Positions 1 to 10,558 are shown, counted from the first letter of the stretch. The stretch: 22,371 nucleotides of DNA from Mucidula mucida (GCA_015501055.1 JADNYV010000554.1:1-22371); one strand, 5' to 3'. The notes: generated by a model not told the origin, from the letters alone. Numbers and translations: made by a program.

Positions 1-101
1 AGTATTAAAACGACTGTCAACCCGGCCACATATGGTATTCCAAAGTAGATGTCCAAATTAGGACGATAGGTTGTATCGTGTCAAGAGGGATGACCCTGGG
101 A

Positions 102-322
102 GCAGACTCCTTCCCATTCGTCTTCACGCCCAGCAAAATAATCTCAAATCCTTGTGCGAATAGATAGTTGAATACAAGTTGAATAAATATATTACCTCGA
201 TCACGATTCGAACCCTCCTCCAATCAATTGATGGTATTATGTAACTCCAAACCTTATTATTTTGCTAAGGCGTAAAGACGACTGGCATAACTTGCAGGTA
301 GTTGTTTGTTTGGCTACGGCCT
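102..322 (+). repeat. Left arm of a long inverted repeat
   Basis: This arm pairs with 980-1191 in inverted orientation. Two blocks are well kept. Bases 102-151 match the reverse complement of 1142-1191 at 45 of 50 positions. Bases 249-295 match that of 1006-1052 at 45 of 47, and 302-322 match 980-1000 exactly over 21 bp. The spacer between blocks (152-248) has diverged more. The two blocks also share a core of about 30 bp (ATTATTyTGCTAaGGCrTAAA type) facing outwards, so the core occurs four times in the element. I infer terminal or subterminal repeats of a mobile element or an inverted duplication. Confidence 0.8.
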
Positions 323-414
323 CTACCGTGGCTCGGTCCAGAATTCGAGCGATCAGAAGAGCTCACAGCCACAGGATCCTCCATCAGAATACTTACGCAA
401 AAGTCGCGAACCTC

Positions 415-558
415 ATGGCGCCGCATTGTATGCCCGAGTCTGACGAGAAGGCCCAGGACATGGTCGAGGAGGCATTTGGTGTACGTCCCTGTTTATGGCA
501 GCTCAAGGTTGTACGGGCTATACTCGAGGGAAAGGATGTTGTTACCATTGCACCTATG
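415..558 (+). pseudogene. RecQ-like DEAD/DEAH helicase fragment, truncated at Walker A
   Basis: The open frame here reads like the Q-motif and motif I approach of the RecQ-like helicases common in mushroom genomes: a phenylalanine-glycine-x-arginine-proline segment, then WQLKVVRAILEGKDVVTIAP. In intact proteins this is followed directly by the Walker A loop (TGSGK type) that binds ATP. Here the frame turns into unrelated residues (MVFLSDF) and no Walker A, DEAH or later motif follows, so no active helicase can be made. The open frame extends upstream to about 262, through the repeat arm, but I see no family match there. It lies between inverted repeats, so it is probably cargo or a relic of an element. 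Similar proteins are also known near fungal telomeres. Family assignment is from memory. Confidence 0.55.
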
Positions 559-585
559 GTGTTCCTATCTGATTTTTTAGTCAGA

Positions 586-867
586 TTAAATCAAATAAAA
601 GTTGTATCTTACGTTTGTACGACGTTTGATACGTGTTATAGTGGCGGCATCGCCTACTATGAAGATGATTGGCATTTTGTTTGACGGCACGGGAGGCTGC
701 TCTTCTGGGAGCGAGGTTGAGCTTCCGGAAGGACTATCGGGAGGCACCAGATCTGGGATCTCGTCTTCGCCTGGGTTATCTGCTACTTGCGCGCCGATGA
801 TTTTGTATTGCGCCACAAATCGCAGTGCAAGCAAGAAGAATCCGGTGCAAATTATAGCACTCGACAT
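586..867 (-). CDS. Small hypothetical protein with N-terminal hydrophobic segment (doubtful)
   Basis: A 93-codon frame lies on the minus strand inside the inverted-repeat element, starting at the ATG of 865-867. The first 20 or so residues are hydrophobic (AIICTGFFLLALRFVAQ), like a signal anchor. A stretch rich in proline, serine and acidic residues follows, then a short hydrophobic piece (IIFIVGDA). I recognise no family. It could be a small membrane or secreted protein, part of a spliced gene, or a chance frame, and its overlap with decayed repeat sequence lowers confidence. Confidence 0.2.
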   Translation of the reverse strand: MSSAIICTGFFLLALRFVAQYKIIGAQVADNPGEDEIPDLVPPDSPSGSSTSLPEEQPPVPSNKMPIIFIVGDAATITRIKRRTNVRYNFYLI

Positions 868-979
868 GGTGTCAGAATAACAAGAAATATATTTCATTTT
901 CTGTCCTTCATCCCTCGCACACGAGGCAACTTCATCGATAGCGCGAACATGAGGTGCGACGAGGCGGTGAGGCTGTGCC

Positions 980-1191
980 AGGCCGTAGCCAAACAAACAA
1001 GTTTGGCAAGTTATGCCAGTCGTCTTTATGCCTTAGCAGAATAATAAGGTTTGATGGGAGTACAAAGATAAGGAGATAAGATTAAAAATTACAAAACATG
1101 ATTACGATTACTGGTATCATCTCATCAAATCATCTGTTCTCGGATTTGGGATTATTCTGCTAGGCATAAAGACGAATGGGAAGGAGTCTGC
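980..1191 (-). repeat. Right arm of the long inverted repeat
   Basis: This is the inverted partner of 102-322. Conserved blocks are 980-1000, 1006-1052 and 1142-1191. All seven mismatches in the 97 bp of the two longer blocks are transitions, and some sit at CpG sites in one arm (CG against TG or CA). The frame leading out of this arm reads IILLGIKTNGKESA, and the left outer arm reads IILLGVKTNGKESA on its minus strand. The repeat may therefore derive from coding sequence of an element. Confidence 0.8.
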
Positions 1192-2248
1192 CTGGGGAGG
1201 AGCATTTGACAGATCATGGTGCTTTTATAAACGTGAGTTTCCAGTCACCGCTTTCCCCTGTGCTTCCAGGCTTCGCATGCCGGAAAGTGCAGCACGATCA
1301 GAAATTCGTAGATATTACTGTGAGTACTTCGATGAATAGCAAGTTTGCGTAGAAACCAGGAGACGGAGGTACCGGTTTGGCTGTTAAACCGCCTTGTTCC
1401 CAAAAGAGGCAGTCCGTTTGTCGGCAATGTTTTGGTATGTTATGCACGGACCCTTCTGGTTTTCTCTTCCATGTATCCTTGCAGGTTTGCCTCGTCTTAT
1501 GAATATTCATCTCTTTTCCGTTCTAGGTCCTGGAAGGGTTTCGGAAAAAGGGTGTCAGTGTTACACTGAGAATGTCCCCGATGTTTTCGAGCGTCTAAAA
1601 CCGATGACATGTCACCCTCTTCGCTTCTCGTCACAGAGAGAACACATGGCTCTGGACTTACTTAACGCCTTACCGCAGTCCTACCTATCTTCTGGTCCCT
1701 AGTTTCCCAGAGTGTCAGAAAATCGCCTGATTTTTGCGACAGGTCGCGAACGTTAACGCTGAACCCTACAACTTCATGCTCTTTCATTTACCGTATCCTT
1801 CTGGTCCCGAAGCACCGCCAGTGTAAGAACGAAGGGTCGCAAAATAGAGCAGTTCTTGATCCTTAACCAGACATTGCTTTGTGGTTATCCAACATATCAG
1901 TCACCGGCTCTGTGTGTCCTTGTTCTCACCGCGAATATCTTCTCAAATTACGGCGAGCCCTGGATTTAGTGGAGTTGGATTCAGTAATCGCCACACCCCA
2001 TCGGCCTTGTGACCCATCCAGAAGGAGACTTCGTTGTTTCTGTATTCGGGCGTAAGTTCAAGGACCACACTTTGCGATAACACTTTTCCTGATGACCCTT
2101 GATAGACAAGATCCCAGAATGTACATCCTTGTACTTCTCAGGCTGGCCGACAATAAGCTCGACAATACAAAAAGCCGCCAACCATATTCTGTCTTCCAGC
2201 ATCCTTGGCTTCTACAACCTCTCTCTACACGCATATCTTCAATCCCCA
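1192..2248. other. Intergenic stretch, no secure gene; 5' region of the GMC gene at its right end
   Basis: Short frames occur on both strands but none has a recognisable motif, a plausible intron pattern or a family match. Bases 1192-1345 continue the open frame that leaves the right repeat arm and may be more decayed element sequence. The last 100 bp before 2249 are pyrimidine-rich, as is common ahead of fungal start codons. I see no clear TATA box. Confidence 0.5.
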
Positions 2249-4685
2249 ATGGCATCTTCAGACGCGTTCGATTACCTCGTCGTCGGCGGTGGCTCTGCTG
2301 GCATGGTCGTGGCTACTCGGCTTGCCGAAAGCCCAAATGCGACCGTGTGCATCATCGAAGCTGGAGAGGATCTGATTTCGCAACCCAACTTCTTGATTCC
2401 TGGTATGTCGGCCCACGCGCACCCAACAGTCAAGCGCTGATGCGCGCTACCCCAGGTCTCTCTGCTGCTGGTTTGAGGGGACCAAGTGACACTGATTGGA
2501 AGTTCCATACGACGCCCCAAGAAAATGCGAAAGGACGGTCGATCTGGCTCCCTAGGTTAGTCGTAGTCTTGAGTTGCACGTTCAATTTGTTTATTGAATG
2601 TGTGTATTACAGAGGTAAAGTCCTTGGCGGATGCGGCACGGTATGTGTTATCGTCTACTTGTCTATAACGTGATTTACCGAACATTGCTCCAGACAAACA
2701 TCGTCGCGCTGGGCAAGTAAGTCGACTTCTTATGGATTCCGATCCCTTGCCTGACCATAATCTTTCAAGAGGACACGCTGCAGAATATGACAGTGAGTTG
2801 AAGCATTTTTATATCTTGTCCATGCTCATTGTATCTCAGCTTGGGAGACTTTGGGAGCTACGGGTTGGAACTACAAGACTCTCGCGCCGTACTTCAAGAA
2901 GGTGTGTTTGATCAATCAGTCCAGTTACCAACCTCTCATGCGGCTGCTCTCCAGAGCGAGCATTTCGTCATCTCTGAAGAGGAGGCCGCCCAAACAGGCA
3001 TGCACTTCGATCCAGAACTGCACGGCTCAAGTGGCCCTATCTACCGTACGCTTCCCAAATGGACGAGCAATGCCACAAAGCCCGTATCCGACGCTATGAC
3101 GTCTCTTGGGATAGCTCCTAGCGCCGAATCCGTGAGTCTGTTCTCAGTGTGATCTGAATAGAATCTAACTGTTTGGTAGTACAATGGCAACCCACTCGGA
3201 CACTACCCCTTGCAGCTCTCTGTGCACCCAGAACTTGTCATTCGCAGTTCCTCCGCCAACGTAAGGCACTCTCCCATATGTCAATGAGTTCCTAATGGCT
3301 AACTTCGGCGATCTCCAGTCGTATTACGCGCCGAACAAGGGCAAGGACAATTTGAATCTGTTGACTGGTGCGGAGGCAACCCGTATTCTGTTTGACCGCG
3401 ACGAAGCTGGAGAACTGGTGGCGACCGGTGTCGAATACTCGAAGGATGGCGAATTGAAGATCATTTCAGCGAAGAAGGAGGTCATCGTCTCGACTGGTAT
3501 GTTTCTAGACGTGCTCTCATCTACTCGTCTGACGATTACTGGCAGGTTCTTACAAAACACCCCAACTTCTTGAACTCTCCGGTATTGGCGATAAGAAAGT
3601 TCTCGAGGCCCACAATATTCCTGTTCTCGTCGACCTCCCAGGCGTCGGTAACAACCTCCAGGATCACTACACTTCGTCATTTGTCGTCGAGGTTGACCCC
3701 AAATACGAGTCTCTCGACTCAATGCTCGATCCTGCCCAAGCTGGTCTCGAGTTCATGTTATAGTACGAGTTCCGTATTTCCATGCCTTCCCGGTCTCATC
3801 CCTCTACAGCCAGGAAAAGAAGCAGGGGAAACTCACCACCAACGGTGCTGCCCAATATGCATTTATCAGTAACCACAGCTTCATGCCCGAGGAAGTCTCA
3901 CAGAAGATATACGCGGAGGCCGACGATGTCGTTAAAGATTCGACCAACCCGACTTTGAAAACACAAGCGTCGTGGCTCAAATCTGCCAAGATCCCCGATC
4001 TTGAGTAAGTGCTCAGCATCGTTTTCCTAGACCTTGTACTGACGCGTTATAGGTTCGCTCAATTCGTCGGATTCCTTCCCATCGGCGACGCCATGCCTAC
4101 TCCCGGAAAGAACTACACTTCCTTCCTCCTCGCCATTACCCACCCGTACTCCCGCGGCTCCGTTCACATTAACACTTCCGACCCTCTCAGTCTCCCTTCC
4201 CTGGACCCGCACTTGTTCGAACACGACGTCGACGTGGACATCCTTGTGGAAGGCTTGAAATTCGCTCGTAAGGTCGTCAGCACCGAGGCGCTCAAAGACG
4301 TCGTCAGAGAGGAAATCATCCCTGGTCCTGATGTCCAGTCGGACGAGCAGTTGAAGGAGTTCGTGAGGAGCACTGGGCAGACGGTGTATCACCCCATCGG
4401 CACGGCGTCGATGCTGCCCAGGGAGGACGGCGGAGTTGTTGGACCCGATGTCAAGGTTTATGGAACGAAGAACTTGCGAGTGGTACGTGAATGCGCTGTC
4501 ACAGTATTTCATTGCTCACTTTACTACGTAGGTGGACGCATCGATTATACCCCTTCACATTTCGGCGCACCCTCACGCTACAGTCTACGCCGTCGCGGAG
4601 AAGGTTTGTCTTATTGAAGTTTCTTCGAAGGCCAAATGCTGACTTGCTCTTCTAGGCTGCAGATATCATCAAAGCTGCTGCTTAA
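2249..4685 (+). CDS. GMC family FAD oxidoreductase (AA3-like), intracellular
   Basis: A flavoenzyme of the glucose-methanol-choline family, which oxidises alcohols, aldehydes or sugars using FAD. Fourteen exons join to 589 residues, the usual family length: 2249-2402, 2456-2555, 2613-2640, 2694-2716, 2770-2792, 2840-2901, 2955-3131, 3180-3260, 3319-3496, 3546-3762, 3810-4004, 4053-4482, 4532-4603, 4656-4685. The dinucleotide-binding loop GGGSAG is at residues 13-18. The first GMC signature region ([11 protein letters not shown]) is near 86-96. The second ([15 protein letters not shown]) is at 276-290. The catalytic pair is H526 ([10 protein letters not shown]) and H569 (ISAHPH), 43 apart as in known members. 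The protein starts [15 protein letters not shown] with no signal peptide, so it is probably cytosolic or peroxisomal, unlike secreted aryl-alcohol oxidases. An in-frame upstream ATG exists but only adds an unlikely leader. The substrate cannot be read from the sequence. Confidence 0.93.
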
Positions 4686-5521
4686 ATTATCTCTGGGATT
4701 CTGGCGGGTTCATATTGTATATATGTGTATGATCAACATAATGGCACTACGTACTGTAGACGGTGTCGGGTACTACGCCCACAAAGTAATATTTAATGCA
4801 ATCTGGTTATACCCATCCAACAATGCACATTCCTCACACATACTGAACTTGCGTAGATCATTTCGATCTCGAGTAGACTAGCATCTCAACTCCCGTAGAT
4901 CTACAATCGTCACATCTACTTCCTAGGAGCATCTGTCCCTTCTCTAATATCGAGCGAAGCCTCAAAAGTCCGTGCGGGTTTCCGGCTAGTTCGTATGCTA
5001 TCATAGCGCAATTCTCTGCCCGGATTTTTCAATGGCGGACTGTGGGTCAATTATATTGGATTTGAAAAAGGTTTCATTTGAGGTCGCGGGTGATGAATGA
5101 GTGGGTCAAAGTCAGATGCGAATGGCGCCACATTAGACCAGTACTTATTTGACATAATTTTCGCGTATTATGCGGCCCATTCCACGTTCAGGAAGTTGTA
5201 ACTTGTCTCCGTTTAAATTTGATATCGTGTACTCTTTGACATAAAAGAGGCGGCAAGGAAGAAGGTTAGTTGTCCTTTAAGGGCATCCGCGATCATCAAA
5301 CTCAAACTGGTTTTTCTCACCACGTGCGTCACAGATTCCCTCCTCTCCCTCTCCTTGTCAAGCTTTTCGTGAAAGATCCCAAATGTCCAGAATCCTAGAG
5401 ACTGACGTAGTAACTTGCAATCGTGGCGTCGCGCCTTCGGCAGTTACCTAATCTACGGACTCCTATAGTTTGCAATAATGCCCCTTTACTCCTGCGTCGC
5501 AGCTTCCCTCACTGCCGCGCT
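4686..5521. other. Intergenic: GMC 3' end and upstream region of the deaminase-like gene
   Basis: No gene is supported here. A small frame at 4636-4881 is the GMC last exon and 3' tail read in another frame. The 150 bp before the next gene are pyrimidine-rich, with an A/T-rich motif (ACATAAAAGAG) near 5240 that could act as a core promoter element. An ATG at 5385 opens only a 22-codon frame. It could be a short upstream ORF or an extra first exon, and neither can be settled by eye. Confidence 0.4.
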
Positions 5522-7079
5522 ATGCTATGTGAACATCCGCCACAAGAGACATTATCTCTCTTACCTCTTGACCAGACTGCCTCTGGATCCGCACCTCTCT
5601 TACCTCTCTCCCGCCCCGCCGCCCAACTTGACCTTCTCTTCCGTCTACGGATAATAGAGAAGCTCCAAGATGTTTCACAGCCGCACATCAATCACCAGCC
5701 GGCGGACGACTATATCATCGATGTTCTCAATTGGATCGCGTCGGTCTTGTCCGAAAATGCAGAGGGCGACTCCATCTCCGTGGCGTTTTCTGCTCAGACA
5801 GGACGCATAACACTCTATATCGCCAATAACGATGGAAACCCAAGAACGGAAAGGCTCAAAGAATGCGTCTCCACATTCTTGTCCACCGTGCGGCAGACGC
5901 TGCTCGACGCGGACAGCACTCCAGAGGTGGCTACGCGTGCCTTTCTGCGCATGGCCGTGGACATTGGACAGGAACGCATCCAACGGAAGATTGTCTTGGT
6001 CGCGCAGACGGACGAAGGAATGGGCCAGACCGCGTATCACTTTACGACTTTGGTTTCCTCATGGCTGGTATACCGTCCAGAGGGTGAACTATCTCGCGGA
6101 TTCGTCTCCATGGCTGCGAACTATGGCGGTGACGCCAAGCGCGCCAACGAGTACCTCATCCAATCCTTCGTGACGCTTGCCAGCCAGACGCCCCGACAGG
6201 CCTCCAAATTGCCCCCCGAAGAGCGCTATACCTATCTCGCCTCCATCATCACGGCGTGCACTCTGCTCGCCAATTCCACGTTCTTCTACGATCTCATTAA
6301 TTACCACTCCTTCCGTCTCTCTCTCAAGATACAAGATCGTGCGTATAAACCGACTGCTTTACTGGACGTCAACTCACGTCTCCCTAGGCATCTTCCTCCA
6401 CAAACTCCTACGCCGCATATCCCGCATCGCCGCGTACAAGAATGGAGCGATGCAATTCGCGCATCTCGGCCTGCCCTTCATACGCTCTGTCATCGGGGAC
6501 CCCACTACCGGGGTTGTCGACGTCAAATTCATCAGCGAAGCCGACGAAGGGCCATTCACTCGAACCTACCGCTGGCCAGAAGCCCCCGCCCAGCGTATAC
6601 CTCTCATCCTCCTCGTAGACCACGACGAGGTCCGCCATTCCAGACACTCAACGGACGGCAGCACGTCCTCGTCCGATAACAGCTGCCGGTCCGACCTCAC
6701 GCATCTGGACAACCGGCTCCGCGCCGAGCTGCTCCAGTCCGAGCTCCTCACGAGCGCGTGGGACGAGGGCGGCGAGGTGCACGTAAAGTACCACTCGGAG
6801 CTACAGTTGATCCACTATCTCACGAAACACGACGTGGATGTGGCGTATCAGGCGTTCGGGACGTCAAAGCCGGTGTGCTGGACGTGCGGGAGCTACATTG
6901 ACCACCTTCCGGACGGCGAGGATAATAAGTGGTGGTACTCGAGAGGGTGCAGCAAGGTGTACCATGAATGGATGCTACCGAATGAAGCGACGGACGAGGC
7001 TATTGAGGCTTTGTTGGGAAATTCTCAGGAACATATGGAACGGATTGTTGAAGAGGTTGCCTTCGACTGCTACTATTAA
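5522..7079 (+). CDS. OTT_1508-like deaminase family protein
   Basis: Two exons (5522-6338 and 6388-7079, intron 49 nt) give 502 residues. The C-terminal part carries the zinc site of the cytidine-deaminase fold. H408-S-E410 (YHSELQLIHYL) supplies one zinc ligand and the catalytic glutamate. C436-W-T-C439 (KPVCWTCGSY) supplies the cysteine ligands. This order matches the fungal OTT_1508-like deaminase family (PF14441, named from memory), predicted to deaminate nucleotides or nucleic acids, with unknown substrate. The first 370 residues are a helix-rich region without a motif I know. The frame is open upstream to 5423 without an ATG, so the start is the first in-frame ATG; a longer spliced N terminus is possible. 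No signal peptide or membrane segment is seen. Confidence 0.75.
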
Positions 7080-7341
7080 CTAGTAATACTATATCTATCG
7101 CAGGTGCATGTCTGTATTTCTCTTTCACTATTGTTTATGATCCAGTCTCAACGCATACCATTTGTTCTCACAACTGTTTGAAAGATCCTATCATCAATGC
7201 CTCGAATTCCAAAATGCCCAGATAGCTCGTTACGAAATACAAAAATGATAGCGAAAGTTCGAAAAAGTGAATAGAGTATAAATATAATGGTCCGCTCGTG
7301 AAATCATAAAAAAGCGTGGCTAAGAGAAAGAGTCCAAAGAG

Positions 7342-8973
7342 TTAAGGTGCAGCACAATCAGGTATTTGAATGTTCTTCAATGTGCGGCTAAACGTGAGAT
7401 GTAGATTAGCAAACAGAAGAGGAGGGACAGAACGGCGACGACGTACTTCTGGTGGAAGAGACCCCAGTAACCCTCAACGCCACCATACATCTCATCCTTC
7501 CACTTCTCGTCAAAGAACTCAAAGTAAAAGTATCCAACATTGTCGGTGTTCGCTTTGCAGACAAAGTTGTCGAGGAACGATTGCAAGTTCGCCTCTGATG
7601 CGTCGGAAGCACCATTGCTCTCGTGTGCGGTATCGTTAGCCTGTGATGGCCATCCAGTCTCGGCGATGTACATCTTGGGCTACCACAATCATGAGTCTAA
7701 TGACGAAGATGGATCGGTAGGAGAACAACGAACCTTGTTAGGAAGAGTAGCGGCATGCTGAACATTCTCCTCGTCAAAGGAGTCGAATGTCCATTGTGGC
7801 GCCTGGTCAATGGTGACATCTGCGAACCATGGGTGGACATTAGCCAGCTGCATCTTGCGTCAGTATGTAGATAAGTGAGAGAAGCATAGTATCACGTACA
7901 CCATAATCTACCGCCTCGAGCACAAGGTCGTTGAAATAGTACCCAGCATCAGAGTTGCCGACTTCCATATCATCCATGCTAAGGTCTTTGAGCATGGACC
8001 GTGTGTCGTCGATGTAAGTTACTAGCTTTCTGCCAGCAACGTCACCAGTCGCGTCGTTCGGGTCACCACCATTGTCCGTAACGTAGCTGATAAAGAGAAT
8101 GCTATGAATACGAGGTCGAGATAGCTCAAGATCAAAAAACTCACTTGAGAATGAACTCATTTCCCACAGTAATACCCGCAACGTGATCGCGCCCGTACGT
8201 CTGCAATGCCTCCTTGATAGCGTCACGCTGCCGAGAATACACAGTGTCGTCTGAGATATCGGGATAGTTGCCGAGGTACACCTTCATGTCAACCTTCGTC
8301 TGCTTGATCGCCTCCAACTAAACCAAGCACAATTAGCCCGCAAAACTCAAAACCGTACACGAAAAGAGCGACATACGACAAGCGCGGACTGATTACAATC
8401 GGAGCCATACAAACGGAGACGGTTCGTTAGCTGAGACATGAGCTGGACAAATCCATTAGCCGAGCATCCCGGAAAAGTTAAGCGCGCGCGTACCTGTATG
8501 TCGGCGATGATATCCTTCAATTCGCTCCCACAATCCGGCATGATGGAGCCCACAGGCGTATACGCGATACCATACAATGATTTATGAAGCCTTGAATCCT
8601 TCGTGAAGGAACTCGGGTCATTAGGGTCCGTTTGTGTTGTACCGCCGGGCCCGTCCTGGGTGGGTGAATCAGTGTCGCTCGACCCAGTGCCGCTGGAAGA
8701 GGAAGCCGCGGAATTGTTGTTGTTATTCTTGTTCGCCTTCGAGACACCGACGCCCACACCGACACCGATGGCTATCAGAATGAGGAGGGCCGTTATACTG
8801 CCGATGGCCTGCGATGTCGGCCGTTAGAAATGTCAAGAGACAAGGGGAAGGACACGCACAATCCACTTGGCACGCGCATTGCGTTTCTGGCTCTTCTCCA
8901 GCGCATAGGACATGCCGGAGTGGGCAGGTTGTTGTTGGTAAGGAGCGGACGTCAACTGATCATTCGAAGACAT
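7342..8973 (-). CDS. GH17 endo-beta-1,3-glucanase, type II membrane-anchored
   Basis: A wall enzyme that cleaves or rearranges beta-1,3-glucan. Eight exons (8860-8973, 8494-8808, 8377-8442, 8145-8317, 7900-8086, 7734-7847, 7447-7679, 7342-7387) give 415 residues. A cytosolic tail of about 38 residues is followed by one membrane span at 39-60 (AIGSITALLILIAIGVGVGV). An Asn/Ser/Thr-rich linker at about 61-110 holds a run of five asparagines. The GH17 domain then starts near LYGIAYTP. The acid/base is E219 in TVGNEF and the nucleophile is E330 in YIAETGWPS. The end YFEFFDEKW...GYWGLF and a last exon ending in IPDC fit the family. The layout resembles the btgC type of Aspergillus. Its 5' leader (8974-9100 on the minus strand) is strongly pyrimidine-rich. 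Confidence 0.93.
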
Positions 8974-10558
8974 GTTCGATTAAAAGCCCCCCAAGAAGAG
9001 GAGAAGAAAATAGAAGGTAGGAAGAGGCTCTTCCAAGGGAGGAAAAGTCTGAGCCGCCGCGAGAGTGGCGGTATGGTGTGAGGGGAAGGATCTTGGTGCA
9101 AAATCTCACCCGCACTTTATTAAAAGGCTTAAACACGCCGACGTTAGAGATCACGCCGAAAAGAACGTGCTACCCCCGACAAGCCTGCAGTTAAATTGAT
9201 TCAAGCGGTGTTTGACACCGCCCTGAACATTGATGGGGAGAGCGCGTTGTTTCAGGAGGATGCGAGCGGGCAGATCATGATCATTGCAGTGCCAACGTTC
9301 GCCGTTATAAACATCATTCGTATATTGTCGAGCGTGAGCAGTATTTTTATCTGCGCAGCGAGAGAAGATCAGCGTTTTCCACTTTTCAGAGCCTTCCCCA
9401 ACAAGGGTCCATCTGCCAGGAACTAGGCCCTACATTCTAATGAAAACCTTGTCAGCGTTGTATATAAATAGTCGAACGGTGCGTCTGGAGTATCGTCTGC
9501 TCCTAAAGTCTGTAACCTAGGACATTCTTGACCGCGTCCGACACGGAAAGGCATTGTCTCTTCTGCATGGGCCCTTTGTATCTGCGCTAGGGCAACGAAT
9601 TGTTCAAGATCGGAGACATCGCGCGACACGATTGAAATAGTAGCGTGGAACACTGACCGAAACTGTCAACGAACGGAATGCACTGTAGATGAGAGATTGC
9701 GAAGCAAAAAGGTGTGTCCAAACAGTTCGAAAACGTACTGGAAAAGATGCTGATCAGAATTCGTCAATATCGTACGGTGGTGACCTTCTAAGCAGTAGAA
9801 TATAAATGATGGCCCACCTGAATTCGCATACCCTCTCCCATGATCATCGCAATGAAAAGAAAGGGCTTCAAGATCAAGCTGATAGCACTCAGGAACCGCA
9901 TGGACTCTGAAGTGTAGTATCAGGAGCCTAAATTCACGTCCTAGATGAGGGGGGCGCCTGAAGCCTTTCATTCCATTATGACATACACGTGTGCATTGAT
10001 TACCTGGCACGAATTGGATGGGCAAAGTAAAGTATTGTGGACGGAAATACACACCTCTTCACTTAGTGCCCTTCAACGCCAGCGTCCGGGAGATGAACAA
10101 TCCTGCCAAGTTGCTTTTGCGATAGTTGGTGTACTTGTTGGCGCAGGTTTATCTTCGGTAACCTGGCGCTACATGAGCATTACAACGCGATTGAAAAAAG
10201 CGAGATTGAGAAATGGAATAACCCAGTAGATGACCTGATGCATGCATCCATTAAAAGAGTAGTCGCGTTCCCAGTGGGGTGTCGCTTTGGATTGAGAGGG
10301 CGACAAGGCTGGCTTAGACTGCAGAATAGTGTCAATGAGCGTGTCCATTAGCAACGTTATTAACACGCACACTGCCACTGGTCCATAAGGTCGTGCTTGT
10401 CGCCACACCATACGTTCTACGCCTCCATCAGCGCCATTCGTCATGAATTAAGGGTTTCATCGTTGTAGTTGAACTCAATAGAGTTGACGGGAACCCGACT
10501 AGCCAGTTCAAGCATATGCCATACTTTTTAGTAGTCAGCTTTGCCTGATGAGCTTACC
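8974..10558. other. Long stretch without a secure gene; 5' leader of GH17 and unassigned frames
   Basis: The first 130 bp are the upstream region of the minus-strand GH17 gene: a C/T-rich leader and a TTTTAATAAAG motif near 9115-9125. Beyond that, several minus-strand frames (9423-9653, 9666-10052, 10169-10444) have codon-like composition and could be partly chained with introns. The chain does not close cleanly and matches no family I know. Nothing else is recognised. Confidence 0.4.
10169..10444 (-). CDS. Unrecognised small membrane protein or first exon (doubtful)
   Basis: A 91-codon frame begins at an ATG at 10442-10444. It has one hydrophobic segment near residues 24-42 (VAVCVLITLLMDTLIDTIL) after a short basic N terminus, like a type II signal anchor. 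A second hydrophobic stretch at the end may be intron sequence: a possible donor follows the CMHQ codons, and a possible acceptor lies near 10173. A more polar Thr/Pro-rich frame continues after that. I know no family for it. Minus-strand frames further down to 9423 might be later exons of the same gene. Confidence 0.2.
   Translation of the reverse strand: MTNGADGGVERMVWRQARPYGPVAVCVLITLLMDTLIDTILQSKPALSPSQSKATPHWERDYSFNGCMHQVIYWVIPFLNLAFFNRVVMLM

Noticed and set aside
2099..2248. Longer N terminus for the GMC protein from an ATG at 2099
   Set aside because: The added residues look neither like a signal peptide nor like the family. The start at 2249 places the FAD-binding loop at the usual distance.
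5423..5521. N-terminal extension of the deaminase-like protein from position 5423
   Set aside because: The frame starts with GTG, which is not an expected nuclear start in fungi. The first in-frame ATG is at 5522. An upstream spliced exon remains possible but is not shown.
7388..7446. Hydrophobic C-terminal tail on the GH17 protein
   Set aside because: The apparent membrane tail is intron sequence (donor GTACGT, acceptor TTTAG). Splicing gives the typical GH17 end with IPDC.
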